A stretch of DNA of 64,000 bases from Butyrivibrio sp. NC2002 (lineage in GTDB: Bacteria; Bacillota; Clostridia; Lachnospirales; Lachnospiraceae), in the NCBI RefSeq assembly GCF_000702265.1, contig NZ_JNKZ01000004.1, positions 434,001 to 498,000 on the forward strand, written 5' to 3'. The notes beneath the pieces are model-generated. The model saw only the letters and a program-made list of their open reading frames with translations, searched no databases and was not told the DNA's origin. This document shows, in pieces, positions 55,569-63,468 of this stretch (position 1 is the stretch's first letter; each line of letters opens with the position of its first letter). The translations under genes were made by a program, and so were the position numbers.

Positions 55569-57343
55569 TGAAACTTCGAGAGTACATGCGTATCAATGTA
55601 TGGCTGCTGCCTATCGTGATCATTATCATCCCTATCATAATGATCCTGTTTGGCAGCTCCTACCTTACAACTCCACACGACTTTTATTTTGCCCAGCTAG
55701 ATAGCAACTGGTCTGTTAAATGCGGTGATTTGGAGACGGAAGGGCCAAGACTTAGCGACATCAATCTTGGCCACCTGAAAAAAGGTGATACGCTTGTACT
55801 CTCGACTTATTTACCCAAAGAGCCCGTTCCGTCCGGCGCTCTTATGTTTAGAAGCCTCCTTTCTACAGTATCTGTTAAAATCGATGAAAAGCTTGTCTAT
55901 GAATACGGGCAGGACTATTTTGAAAAAGGTCTGATGATCCCCAAGCACTACAACTTTGTTCCAATCTACAAAACAGCTGCATCCCATGGAAGAAAAGTAG
56001 AGATTACTTTTGTCATAGCAGAAGACAATGCCTTTTCAGGGATATCGCCTATTTATTACGGCAACAGGCATGAGATCGAGAGATTCTTTGTTCAGAAGAA
56101 CAGGCTGACTATGTTTATCGGTGTTTTCCTTTGCATGTTTGCGCTTGTAATATTCACGCTTTCATCATATCTGTACATTTACCACGGAAGAGACTTATCT
56201 CTTTTATTCAGTTCGTTTATTTCAGTATTTTTTGGCGGATACTGCCTCTCATACGCTGATATCTACAATTTCTTTGCTAACAGAGACGGGTTTTTTACGG
56301 TTCTTGAATATGTCACCCTCTACTCCATCCCGCTCTCTATTATCGCATTCCTTGTAACATCTCACCCTGAGCTGAACTCAAGGGTTGAAAAGGTTATGCT
56401 TACGATAAATACAGCATTTCCAATAATTACTTTCGCACTTCATCTATTAAATATAGTTCATATAAATAAATTTGTTACTACGCTTCACGTGATCGCGATC
56501 ACCGAGGCTATCATCACTATACCTAAGCTTGTAAAAAATATGATAAAAAAATACAAGCAGTTCCATGAGGAGCTGGGCTTTACCGGGATGACGTCCGACT
56601 CTATCCTGCTTCTTGGGCTGATTATCTTTATTACAACTGCGGTTGGCGACATACTTAAATACAACTTTTTCCGCCGCTTTGAAGCAGGAGGCGAAGTATA
56701 CAGCGACATAAATTTTGTATGCATAGGTGCTTTGTGCTTTGTTATGTGTCTTTTTGTGTACTATTTCTTCCACGGAATTGAGCATATAAATGACGTGCGG
56801 ACGAGAGAGCATCTAGAAGGCCTTGCCTATACGGATGCGCTGACAGGTCTTATGAACCGCGCAAAGTGCATGCAGTACATGGCGCAGATTTCCGGAAAAT
56901 ATGCCGTGATAAGCCTCGATCTCGACAATCTGAAAACCGTAAACGATACCCTTGGTCACATTGAGGGTGACCGCATGATCAAAGCTTTTGCTGAGATTTT
57001 AAAGCATGCTTTTGCAGGTGCTGCACTTATCGGGCGTACAGGCGGTGACGAGTTTATGGTTGTCGTTGAAAACCCGTCGGAGGATACGTGCGAAATAATG
57101 CTCCAAAATATGGAAGAGAAAATAGCCGCTTTTAACCAGAATGATAAGGTCATAAATATCTCGACTTCCTACGGCTATGCTTCAAGCGAAGAGACCAAGT
57201 CCCACAAGGCTGAGGACGTTTTTATGCTGGCCGACGAGCGCATGTATGTGGTAAAAGAAGAGCATCATAAGATCAAAATGAACAGGTTTATGAGCGATCT
57301 GTTTGAATCGGTAACAGGTAAAGGAGGCAAGAAGAAAGAATGA
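55568..57343 (+). CDS. Diguanylate cyclase with extracellular sensor and 7TM domain (first copy)
   Basis: A 591-aa protein. A first span at residues about 12-31, an extracytoplasmic beta-rich domain (about 35-180, LKKGDTLVLSTYLPKEPVP), about seven spans (185-400) and a C-terminal GGDEF domain (AYTDALTGLMNRAKC and RTGGDEFMVV at about 491-500). The catalytic GGDEF is intact. No RxxD inhibitory site precedes it. It would make c-di-GMP in response to an envelope signal. It is fused by start/stop overlaps to the TPM gene before and the second cyclase after. Confidence 0.9.
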   Translation: MKLREYMRINVWLLPIVIIIIPIIMILFGSSYLTTPHDFYFAQLDSNWSVKCGDLETEGPRLSDINLGHLKKGDTLVLSTYLPKEPVPSGALMFRSLLSTVSVKIDEKLVYEYGQDYFEKGLMIPKHYNFVPIYKTAASHGRKVEITFVIAEDNAFSGISPIYYGNRHEIERFFVQKNRLTMFIGVFLCMFALVIFTLSSYLYIYHGRDLSLLFSSFISVFFGGYCLSYADIYNFFANRDGFFTVLEYVTLYSIPLSIIAFLVTSHPELNSRVEKVMLTINTAFPIITFALHLLNIVHINKFVTTLHVIAITEAIITIPKLVKNMIKKYKQFHEELGFTGMTSDSILLLGLIIFITTAVGDILKYNFFRRFEAGGEVYSDINFVCIGALCFVMCLFVYYFFHGIEHINDVRTREHLEGLAYTDALTGLMNRAKCMQYMAQISGKYAVISLDLDNLKTVNDTLGHIEGDRMIKAFAEILKHAFAGAALIGRTGGDEFMVVVENPSEDTCEIMLQNMEEKIAAFNQNDKVINISTSYGYASSEETKSHKAEDVFMLADERMYVVKEEHHKIKMNRFMSDLFESVTGKGGKKKE

Positions 57344-59031
57344 AAAAAGCAGCCGCCTTTTTGACAATAGCATTTATTACGTTCCTCATATTGATTGCAA
57401 TATGTGATGATCTTTTTGCGCCTGTTAATCCTAAATCCATCCAGCGCCTTAATGATGGCTGGACTGTTGTATATAACGGGGAGACTTATGAAGACGTATC
57501 GCTCTCAGGTCTTAGAAAAAGGATAGGGCATCCCGCAGAAAAAGGTGACGTTATCGAGATGAGCACCAAGATATCGGGGATTAAAGATCTCACTTTCCCC
57601 TCCCTTTTGTTTTTATCCCGCTATAGTGCGTACGAAGTTTATTTTAACGATACCCGGATTTTGTCTGAATATATCGAGGATTATAAAGAAAACAGGTACA
57701 TTGGCGTCAAGAACAATTTTATTACTCTGCCCTACGAGGCCAACGAGGGTATCATCACCATAAGGCTCTTTGTCAACGAGGACAAAGCCTATAACTATTT
57801 TGATGCTCCTGTTTTCGGAAGCTTTCATGACGTAAAAGCGCAATATATTTATTCAAATCTGTTCCCGCTCGGAGTATCTGTACTTCTCATTATTTTCGGC
57901 GCTGCTTTCCTTATCATAACGCTTTCGTTTTACAGAACTCTTCCGGATATTCTCTCGCAGTTATTTACGTCGCTTTTGTTTATCGACCTTGGAGTCTGGA
58001 TCATGGCTTATTACAGGCTCTGGCAATTATTTATCTATGCAAAGGGACACTATACTGAGATCGAGTATTTCTCGCTATATCTTATGGTTCCTCTGATGTA
58101 CATGATCATTGGCTGCATCAACAAGCATTACAGCGATTGGATTTTCCAGGTGGTTACGCTGACAAGCGTGATCATTTGCATTTTCATTGTGGCGCTCCAT
58201 GTAACCGGTATTGCCCATGTTAACAGTACTCTGATATATTATCAGTGCCTTGCCCTGGTGTGTTTTTTCTTTTTACTTTTAGTAATAGGCAGGGACGTAG
58301 AGCAGAAAAAGTTATCACCCTCTGAAAAGATCCAGCTGCTTGGACTTTTATGTCTGGCTGTTTCTTTCCTGATTCATTTTGGGCTTTTCGTATTTTCTTC
58401 TGTCGGGATTGTTTCACAGTCGGATTACCTGAAAAAATCAGTGCCTATGGGCTCTCTCGTATTCTTGTTCGCAACGCTTATCAATTACTTTATTTATGTT
58501 TCGGAATCTTATGCAAGGCGAAGAGAGTTCGCTTCCCTGACAAGGCTCGCCTACGCGGATGGTCTTACGAATCTTCCGAACCGCTCGCGCTATGATAAGT
58601 ATATGTCAGACCTTGAAAAAACAGGTGAGGACTACTGTATCATAAGTCTCGACCTGAACGGGCTTAAGCAGATAAATGACAATGACGGTCATGTTGCGGG
58701 AGATAATTATCTTAAGGATTTTTCCACCGTGCTGCTTCAATGTTTTGAAAATAAAGGCTTCATTGCGAGAATCGGCGGCGACGAGTTTGTAGCAGTTCTT
58801 ATCAAGGAAAATATCGGAGATGCGGAGGCGATCCTTGCCCGTCTTAAGGATGCCCTCGAAGTAAAAAATGTCCTCTATCCTGTCTACAAAAGGAGCGTCG
58901 CAGCGGGATATGCCTTCCGCCACGAGGTTCCAAGCGGCGACTCTCATTCCGTATATCTTCTTGCGGATAACAGGATGTATGAGAATAAAAAGATCATGCA
59001 CGAAAAACTGGGAATCCGGGTCAGGATTTAG
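57340..59031 (+). CDS. Diguanylate cyclase with extracellular sensor and 7TM domain (second copy)
   Basis: A 563-aa paralog of the gene just upstream with the same layout: signal/first span, extracytoplasmic domain (about 35-165), about seven spans (170-390) and GGDEF (AYADGLTNLPNRSRY, RIGGDEFVAV at about 476-485). Active-site residues are intact and no RxxD site is seen. The start overlaps the previous stop (ATGA). Ends in TAG. Extracytoplasmic domains of the two copies differ strongly, so they probably sense different things. Confidence 0.9.
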   Translation: MKKAAAFLTIAFITFLILIAICDDLFAPVNPKSIQRLNDGWTVVYNGETYEDVSLSGLRKRIGHPAEKGDVIEMSTKISGIKDLTFPSLLFLSRYSAYEVYFNDTRILSEYIEDYKENRYIGVKNNFITLPYEANEGIITIRLFVNEDKAYNYFDAPVFGSFHDVKAQYIYSNLFPLGVSVLLIIFGAAFLIITLSFYRTLPDILSQLFTSLLFIDLGVWIMAYYRLWQLFIYAKGHYTEIEYFSLYLMVPLMYMIIGCINKHYSDWIFQVVTLTSVIICIFIVALHVTGIAHVNSTLIYYQCLALVCFFFLLLVIGRDVEQKKLSPSEKIQLLGLLCLAVSFLIHFGLFVFSSVGIVSQSDYLKKSVPMGSLVFLFATLINYFIYVSESYARRREFASLTRLAYADGLTNLPNRSRYDKYMSDLEKTGEDYCIISLDLNGLKQINDNDGHVAGDNYLKDFSTVLLQCFENKGFIARIGGDEFVAVLIKENIGDAEAILARLKDALEVKNVLYPVYKRSVAAGYAFRHEVPSGDSHSVYLLADNRMYENKKIMHEKLGIRVRI

Positions 59032-59244
59032 GTAATCCTCGTTTATAGGCGCATCGGTTTTAAATGCTCTATGCCGGTGTTTTTGATAAAGTTTATGCCG
59101 TAAATCTCTCCTTAAATCTTATGAAAAATGCACAGATTAATTTTTGTATAACTTTTCATTGATGTAATATAATGTCTATATTTTCATCTATTTAGTGAAA
59201 AAAATTATTAATTACAACGAAATATCGCTTATTTACAGAAATCA

Positions 59245-59253
59245 TGTTATACT
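59245..59253 (+). promoter_or_regulatory. Extended -10 promoter for the secreted LRR protein
   Basis: TGTTATACT, about 43 nt before the ATG at 59296, which has AAAGGAG 7 nt upstream. The rest of the 264-nt gap (59032-59295) is AT-rich with no terminator-like hairpin that I could find. Confidence 0.5.
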
Positions 59254-59295
59254 GATTAAGTCTAAAATATTATTACTCAATGGAAAGGAGTTTTT

Positions 59296-59922
59296 ATGAG
59301 GAACGGAAAGAAAATTGGATTATTAGTTACAGGTTTTGCAATCGCGTTTGCAATGGTACTTGGTGTAAAGACCAAAGCTCTTGCATTCAACAACGGTGAG
59401 ACTTTCACCTATGAGAAGGTAAAATACCAGGTAACAAAGCTGGCTAAGGGTAAAAATCCTGCTATCTGCAAAGTTATCGGCGCTGAGAAGGATGCTGAGA
59501 AGATCACTATCTTCGCTAACCCTCAGTATGACGGTGAAACTCTTTCTTGCACATCTATAAATAACGGTGCATTCAGCGGCAATGATGATCTTACTTATGT
59601 AAAGATCAGCGAATCAAGCAAGATTTCAAACATCCCGCTTAACTGCTTCAAAGATTGTGAGGACTTAAAGACTGTTATCATCGGTACTCCTGCAGTAAAG
59701 GTTATCAATAAGAACGCATTCAAGGGCTGCGAGTCACTTAAGACTGTTGCTATCAAGAACAAGACTATTAAGAAGGCTTCATTCAAGACAAACTGCTTCA
59801 AGGGCACAACAGGCGTAACAGTTTATGCTCCTTCAAAGTCAGTTGCTAAGAAGTATGCTTCTTATGCTACAAAGCGCGGCGCTAAGGAAGTTAAGTACGG
59901 AAAGTATAAGGCTAATTTCTAA
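59296..59922 (+). CDS. Secreted LRR_5 (BspA-like) repeat protein
   Basis: A 208-aa protein with a signal peptide (RNGKKIGLLVTGFAIAFAM, cleavage likely after ALA near residue 34). Short leucine-rich BspA/TpLRR-type repeats follow (NNGAFSGNDDLTYVKI, NCFKDCEDLKTVII, NAFKGCESLKTVAI, NCFKGTTGVTVYA). No sorting motif or dockerin is seen, so it is probably released or loosely wall-bound. Basic, lysine-rich. It has its own promoter and terminator. Confidence 0.85.
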   Translation: MRNGKKIGLLVTGFAIAFAMVLGVKTKALAFNNGETFTYEKVKYQVTKLAKGKNPAICKVIGAEKDAEKITIFANPQYDGETLSCTSINNGAFSGNDDLTYVKISESSKISNIPLNCFKDCEDLKTVIIGTPAVKVINKNAFKGCESLKTVAIKNKTIKKASFKTNCFKGTTGVTVYAPSKSVAKKYASYATKRGAKEVKYGKYKANF

Positions 59923-60010
59923 TTAAGTCTTAAATTTTAACCGGAATACTTAACCGGGATTTCAGATTGAAATTACAACTAAAAAATGAAGCACAATGGT
60001 GCATTAAAAA

Positions 60011-60043
60011 GACTGCCACTTGTTACACATGGCAGTCTTTTTT
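60011..60043. terminator. Bidirectional terminator between LRR gene and flavin reductase gene
   Basis: GACTGCCA (60011-60018) and TGGCAGTC (60030-60037) form an 8-bp stem with an 11-nt loop, preceded by five A and followed by six T, so it can end transcription from both convergent genes. Confidence 0.88.
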
Positions 60044-60052
60044 CAGCTTATA

Positions 60053-60751
60053 TTATTTTTTCTTGTTTCTTTTGGGCTTCTTGTCTTTTGTAGGTTTTGC
60101 GGTGTTTGTCTTGGCGGGGTTTGCTTTATTTTCCTTTATGGTTTTTGAGGCTTTTTTCTTGGCGGGTTTTCCCTTCTTTGAGGATGCGTTCTTCTTGGCT
60201 ACGCTGTATCCGAATTTTCCAAGCTTCTTACCAAGCGCAAAATACTCTCCGTGAGAATATGCGACAAGATCTGCTTTCTTTAAGTCAAATCTTCCCTTTT
60301 CATCAAGGAATCTCTCGTCCACAGTCACGCATACGACTTCAGCTATAAACATATCGTGTGAGCCGAGTTCTACTATCTGCTTAACTTTGCACTCAATGTT
60401 TACAGGGCTCTCCTCAATTCCGGGCGCGTCTATTTTCTGGGACTTTTGAGGAGTGAGTCTCATCTCCTTAAATTTATCATAGTCTCTTCCCGACCTTACA
60501 CCGCACCAGTCTGTTGCTCTTGCTAGGGCGTTGTTTGTAAGGTTTACTACAAACTCCCCGCTTTCCTTTATTATGTCGTATGAGTATCTCTCTTTTCTAA
60601 CTGAAATCGAAAGCATCGCAGGAGAACTGCAAATATTTCCTGCCCACGCTACTGTTACTATGTTTGGCTTCTCCCCTTTTCTCTGACAGCTGACCATAAC
60701 TGCAGGTATCGGGTAGAGCATATTTCCGGGCTGCCATACTTCTTTTGCCAT
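60053..60751 (-). CDS. Flavin reductase-like protein with lysine-rich C-terminal tail
   Basis: A 232-aa protein. Residues about 1-180 are a flavin reductase/DIM6-NTAB FMN-binding fold (WAGNICSSPAMLSISVRK, NLTNNALARATDWCGVRSG, LGSHDMFIAEV). From about residue 186 the protein is a disordered tail of Lys, Ala, Pro and Thr (SSKKGKPAKKKASKTI and similar), about 45 residues long, like histone H1 tails. Such a tail suggests binding to nucleic acid or another polyanion. GGAAGGAG lies 7 nt before the ATG. It is a distant relative of the flavin reductase domains at 5.5 and 46 kb, without rubredoxin. Confidence 0.85.
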   Translation of the reverse strand: MAKEVWQPGNMLYPIPAVMVSCQRKGEKPNIVTVAWAGNICSSPAMLSISVRKERYSYDIIKESGEFVVNLTNNALARATDWCGVRSGRDYDKFKEMRLTPQKSQKIDAPGIEESPVNIECKVKQIVELGSHDMFIAEVVCVTVDERFLDEKGRFDLKKADLVAYSHGEYFALGKKLGKFGYSVAKKNASSKKGKPAKKKASKTIKENKANPAKTNTAKPTKDKKPKRNKKK

Positions 60752-60844
60752 TTTTCGGCTCCTTCCTGTATTGTGTTGATCGGATTGATGTCTTTATTTT
60801 GGTTGTCTGTTGCATCTGTCCGATGTTCATCCGTTTTACATTTT

Positions 60845-60990
60845 ATTCTGTGGTATCTCTTAGGTTGTCTGTTGCTTTTTTATTCTGAGATATTCCTCAG
60901 ATAGTATATTGCTTTTTCATTCTGTGATATTCCTCAGATAGTATATTGCTTTTTTCATTCCGTGATATCCCTCAGATAGTCTATAACATC
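60845..60990. repeat. Four tandem 37-38-bp repeats running into the 3' end of the HAD gene
   Basis: Units begin at 60845, 60882, 60919 and 60957 (each ATTCTG or ATTCCG) and share TCTGTGATATTCCTCAGATAG-like sequence. The rightmost unit is the coding end of the HAD gene (YLRDITE and stop); the other three lie beyond the stop. They grow less alike with distance from the gene. It looks like repeated duplication of the gene's 3' end. Confidence 0.85.
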
Positions 60991-61626
60991 AAGGAGGCTC
61001 TCGCAGACCGTGTCTGCAAGCTCTCGCATCTCATCATCTGCGGGTATCATATCAGGTACCATGATCGGCTTCATCCCCGCTGCATGAGCAGACCTGATAC
61101 CGTTGTAGGAATCTTCGATTGCAAAAGCATATTTGGGATCTGTTTTTAGCTTATCGCAGGCAATCAGATATATCTCCGGGTCAGGCTTTGATACCTTGAC
61201 CGAATCCCCGCCTACAATTTCTTCAAAATAATCTATTAGATCAGCATCGCGAAGTTCTGCCTCCACAACTGCTTTTCTTGTGGATGATGCAACGGCGCAT
61301 CTTACATTTTCTGCCTTCAGGTACTCGAGGATCTCTTTCACGCCTTTTTTTACAGGGAGCCTGCCGCCATCATATTTTTCATGGAATAGTCTGCTGCTCT
61401 CAGAGAGAAGCTTATCTGCGATGCCCTCGCCATATTCTTTTGCGTAGGCATCTTCAACTATCTGTCTTGTCTGATTATTATTAGTCCCTATGCATCTGTC
61501 GAATACTTCGCGCACATTAGACAATCCATAGCCGGCAGCTGCCTCTGTCCATGTATCAAGGCATGCCCTCTCGGAGTCGAAGATAACGCCATCCATATCA
61601 AATATTACACTGTATCTGTTATTCAT
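60955..61626 (-). CDS. HAD-family phosphatase/phosphomutase-like hydrolase
   Basis: About 223 aa, subfamily with an alpha-helical cap. Motif I is IFDMDGVIFDSE (nucleophile Asp and acid Asp), motif II VASSTRKAV (Ser/Thr), motif III Lys in VSKPDPEIYL, and motif IV AIEDSYNGIRSA. It resembles beta-phosphoglucomutase and sugar-phosphate phosphatases; the substrate cannot be told. The ATG at 61626 is chosen for AAGGA 7 nt upstream. Its last codons form the end unit of a tandem repeat. Confidence 0.9.
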   Translation of the reverse strand: MNNRYSVIFDMDGVIFDSERACLDTWTEAAAGYGLSNVREVFDRCIGTNNNQTRQIVEDAYAKEYGEGIADKLLSESSRLFHEKYDGGRLPVKKGVKEILEYLKAENVRCAVASSTRKAVVEAELRDADLIDYFEEIVGGDSVKVSKPDPEIYLIACDKLKTDPKYAFAIEDSYNGIRSAHAAGMKPIMVPDMIPADDEMRELADTVCESLLDVIDYLRDITE

Positions 61627-61745
61627 CAAATCGTCCTTTTCTATATATTCTCCGGCACCGACTTTTTCTGTATGCACTTTTTTAAATCCTAACTCCTATG
61701 TCTACTATGCCGGACTGACTTTTTTCATCCTAAACTCAACGTCAA

Positions 61746-61754
61746 TTATAGCAG
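61746..61754 (-). promoter_or_regulatory. Extended -10 promoter for the HAD gene
   Basis: TGCTATAAT reads leftward (TATAAT at 61746-61751), about 120 nt before the HAD ATG. TTGATG lies 19 nt further upstream as a weak -35. It means the HAD gene need not depend on read-through from the methyltransferase. Confidence 0.5.
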
Positions 61755-61781
61755 ATACAGCAATTCTCTACATCAAGGCTC

Positions 61782-61838
61782 TATTTATGTTAAGAGGGAT
61801 TTAGCAAATATCTATGTTAAGAGGGGGGCATTTAGCAA
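61782..61838. repeat. Two direct repeats just upstream of the HAD promoter
   Basis: TAT(T/C)TATGTTAAGAGGG, then a short variable G-run, then ATTTAGCAA occurs twice (61782-61807 and 61809-61838), period 27 bp. Placed directly upstream of the presumed -35, they could bind an activator or repressor. Confidence 0.6.
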
Positions 61839-61903
61839 TGGATATACGATTTTCTGACACGCCGGTCATGTTTGGAAGTTTGCATCTTTTCTATTCTGGC
61901 ACT

Positions 61904-62070
61904 CTACGTGATATACCCCTGTTATCAGAGCTCTCCTCAGGTATTTTTTCCCAAAAATGCCTGTTTCTACGTGAACCACAATAGTTTAGAGCAATCTCTC
62001 ACGTAGATGCCATTATTATCATACTTGTCACTACGCGAGTATCAGCTCAAAAAAGCCAATGGTCACGTAA
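61904..62070 (-). repeat. Array A: alternating CTACGTGA/TCACGTAG half-sites at 32-bp steps
   Basis: On the plus strand: CTACGTGA 61904-61911, a weak copy TCAGGTA 61937-61943, CTACGTGA 61967-61974, TCACGTAG 61999-62006, CTACGCGA 62031-62038, TCACGTAA 62063-62070. Start-to-start steps are 63 (two steps), 32, 32 and 32 bp. They form three inverted-repeat units with about 24-nt spacers of unrelated sequence. In minus-strand RNA the altered bases of the rightmost unit remain paired (U-G); in plus-strand RNA they would be C-A mismatches. Lies in the 503-nt gap between the methyltransferase end and the HAD start. Confidence 0.75.
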
Positions 62071-62129
62071 GCCGTCTTTTCACCTATATTTTTAGGAATT
62101 ATCAAGCTATCCCAGAAAGAACAGCCATT

Positions 62130-62924
62130 TCATGCGTCTTTTCGATATTCTTTTCTTATATACCAGCTGTACCCATAGAATACTAACTCTCTTTCTCGCC
62201 CGTCGAAAACCGCTGTCAAATATTCCATCATCCATTTCCTTATCTCATCAGCACAAGCCCTTCCGCTCTCTATCAGGGCATTAACATTGGATTGGATCAA
62301 CATAAAATCCACGAACTTATCAAGGGTAAAATGGTACTCCATGTCATATTCTGTCTGCTTTTCCATGACAAAGCCTTCAATCAGGTCAGCCTGAGTCCAC
62401 TTGTTTTCTTTTCTTGGCGGCTTAGGAAATCTGCTCAGATACTCATCCCGGTACCATTCGGTATAGACATCATTTTCCAGCATTCTGTCTGTAATCCCAA
62501 AATCATAGATTACAACAAGCCCATTATCATCCAGAATTTCAGCCATATTCTTCATAAACTTCTTTTCATCAACCCAGTTGATGCATCCTGCTGCCGTTAC
62601 AATATCGTATTTTTCATCCGGGATCCTTGTTTCTTCCGCCTTAGCAGCATAAAAAGAGTATGACTTGTCTGTGCCATAAATCTCATCGCATACTTCAACC
62701 ATCGATTCTGCTATATCTGTTCCTGTCACCTTATCGCATATGAGCCTCAGTGCCTTGGTTGAAAGCCCTGCTCCGCAACCCACGTCAAGACCATTTTTGA
62801 ACATATAATCCTCAGGAAGTCTTAAATCTTTCTTGAGCTGCTCTATCACTGACTTATGGAGCCAGGGTCTCTTGGCATAGCCATGCGCTATTCTTTTTGA
62901 GTCAAATGCCTTATTATCCATCAT
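62130..62924 (-). CDS. Class I SAM-dependent methyltransferase
   Basis: A 264-aa protein with the Rossmann motif I KNGLDVGCGAGLSTKAL, motif II GTDIAESMVEV, and post-motif blocks DIVTAAGCINWVDEKKFM and LVVIYDFGI. It resembles small-molecule methyltransferases of the UbiE/BioC-like group; the substrate is unknown. The start is ATG-ATG at 62924/62921 with GGAG about 15 nt upstream, inside the end of the preceding gene (3-nt gap), so translation is probably coupled. Confidence 0.86.
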   Translation of the reverse strand: MMDNKAFDSKRIAHGYAKRPWLHKSVIEQLKKDLRLPEDYMFKNGLDVGCGAGLSTKALRLICDKVTGTDIAESMVEVCDEIYGTDKSYSFYAAKAEETRIPDEKYDIVTAAGCINWVDEKKFMKNMAEILDDNGLVVIYDFGITDRMLENDVYTEWYRDEYLSRFPKPPRKENKWTQADLIEGFVMEKQTEYDMEYHFTLDKFVDFMLIQSNVNALIESGRACADEIRKWMMEYLTAVFDGRERELVFYGYSWYIRKEYRKDA

Positions 62925-62927
62925 GAA

Positions 62928-63386
62928 TTATAACAAATACTCCTTTATCTTCTTTTCTATTTGCTTAATGTTCAGCGGTATTTCATCGGATTCCATAGAA
63001 ATAACCAACTCTTTTCCCACTTCAATTCCCATCTTATCAAACAGATTAATCTTTAACAACGCGTGTCTGGCTTCGCTTAAGTCATCATAAACTCTTGCAA
63101 TAGAACCAATATCATATATTTTTGTAAACCTTTCAATACGGCATCGCACTGTCAACAAATTATCCAATAGCGCAGCGTAGTAGTCTCTTTGAACAATACG
63201 CTTTACCTTATAAATATCCTTTTCTTTAACATATTCCAGCTTACCGTCATCTTTCTGTAAATAGTATTGATATCCATTCTTTCTCTTTGAGCTTCTGACC
63301 GGTCTGTCGTCACTAACTTTTATAGCATTTAGAGATTTCCTTGTTGCGGTTATAAGCTGATCAAGCCATTTGATCTGCTGCTTCAA
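62928..63386 (-). CDS. Small charged protein of unknown function
   Basis: 152 aa from a TTG at 63386. Mostly helical and charged: an N-terminal helix (WLDQLITATRKSLNAIKV), a basic strand region (KRKNGYQYYLQKDDGKLEYV), then helices (RIVQRDYYAALLDNLLTVR, VYDDLSEARHALLKIN). It recalls, from memory only, the front part of a larger Lachnospiraceae family whose C-terminus looks nuclease-like; if so this copy lacks that part. A perfect AGGAGG (63416-63421) lies 8 nt before an in-frame ATA (63405-63407), so the true start may be that ATA, adding seven residues. Co-transcribed with the methyltransferase. Confidence 0.6.
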   Translation of the reverse strand: MKQQIKWLDQLITATRKSLNAIKVSDDRPVRSSKRKNGYQYYLQKDDGKLEYVKEKDIYKVKRIVQRDYYAALLDNLLTVRCRIERFTKIYDIGSIARVYDDLSEARHALLKINLFDKMGIEVGKELVISMESDEIPLNIKQIEKKIKEYLL

Positions 63387-63468
63387 TTCATTTGAATAGT
63401 CTTGTATTGCCTTTTCCTCCTAATTACATTTATTATTGCTTTTTATTTAATTTCAGCCTTTCTTTGAT

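Noticed and set aside
15181..59031. Genome-wide TAG recoding to an amino acid
   Set aside because: TAG ends several normal genes at the expected C-terminus (for example at 3868, 23443, 29137, 41470 and 59031), and the interrupted positions would need three different amino acids.
59032..59295. Terminator after the second diguanylate cyclase
   Set aside because: A GC-containing stretch near 59060-59085 suggested one, but no stem of useful length forms.
60053..60254. A plus-strand hydrophobic ORF antisense to the lysine tail
   Set aside because: The run of Phe/Leu codons is just the complement of AAG/AAA lysine codons of the flavin reductase tail.
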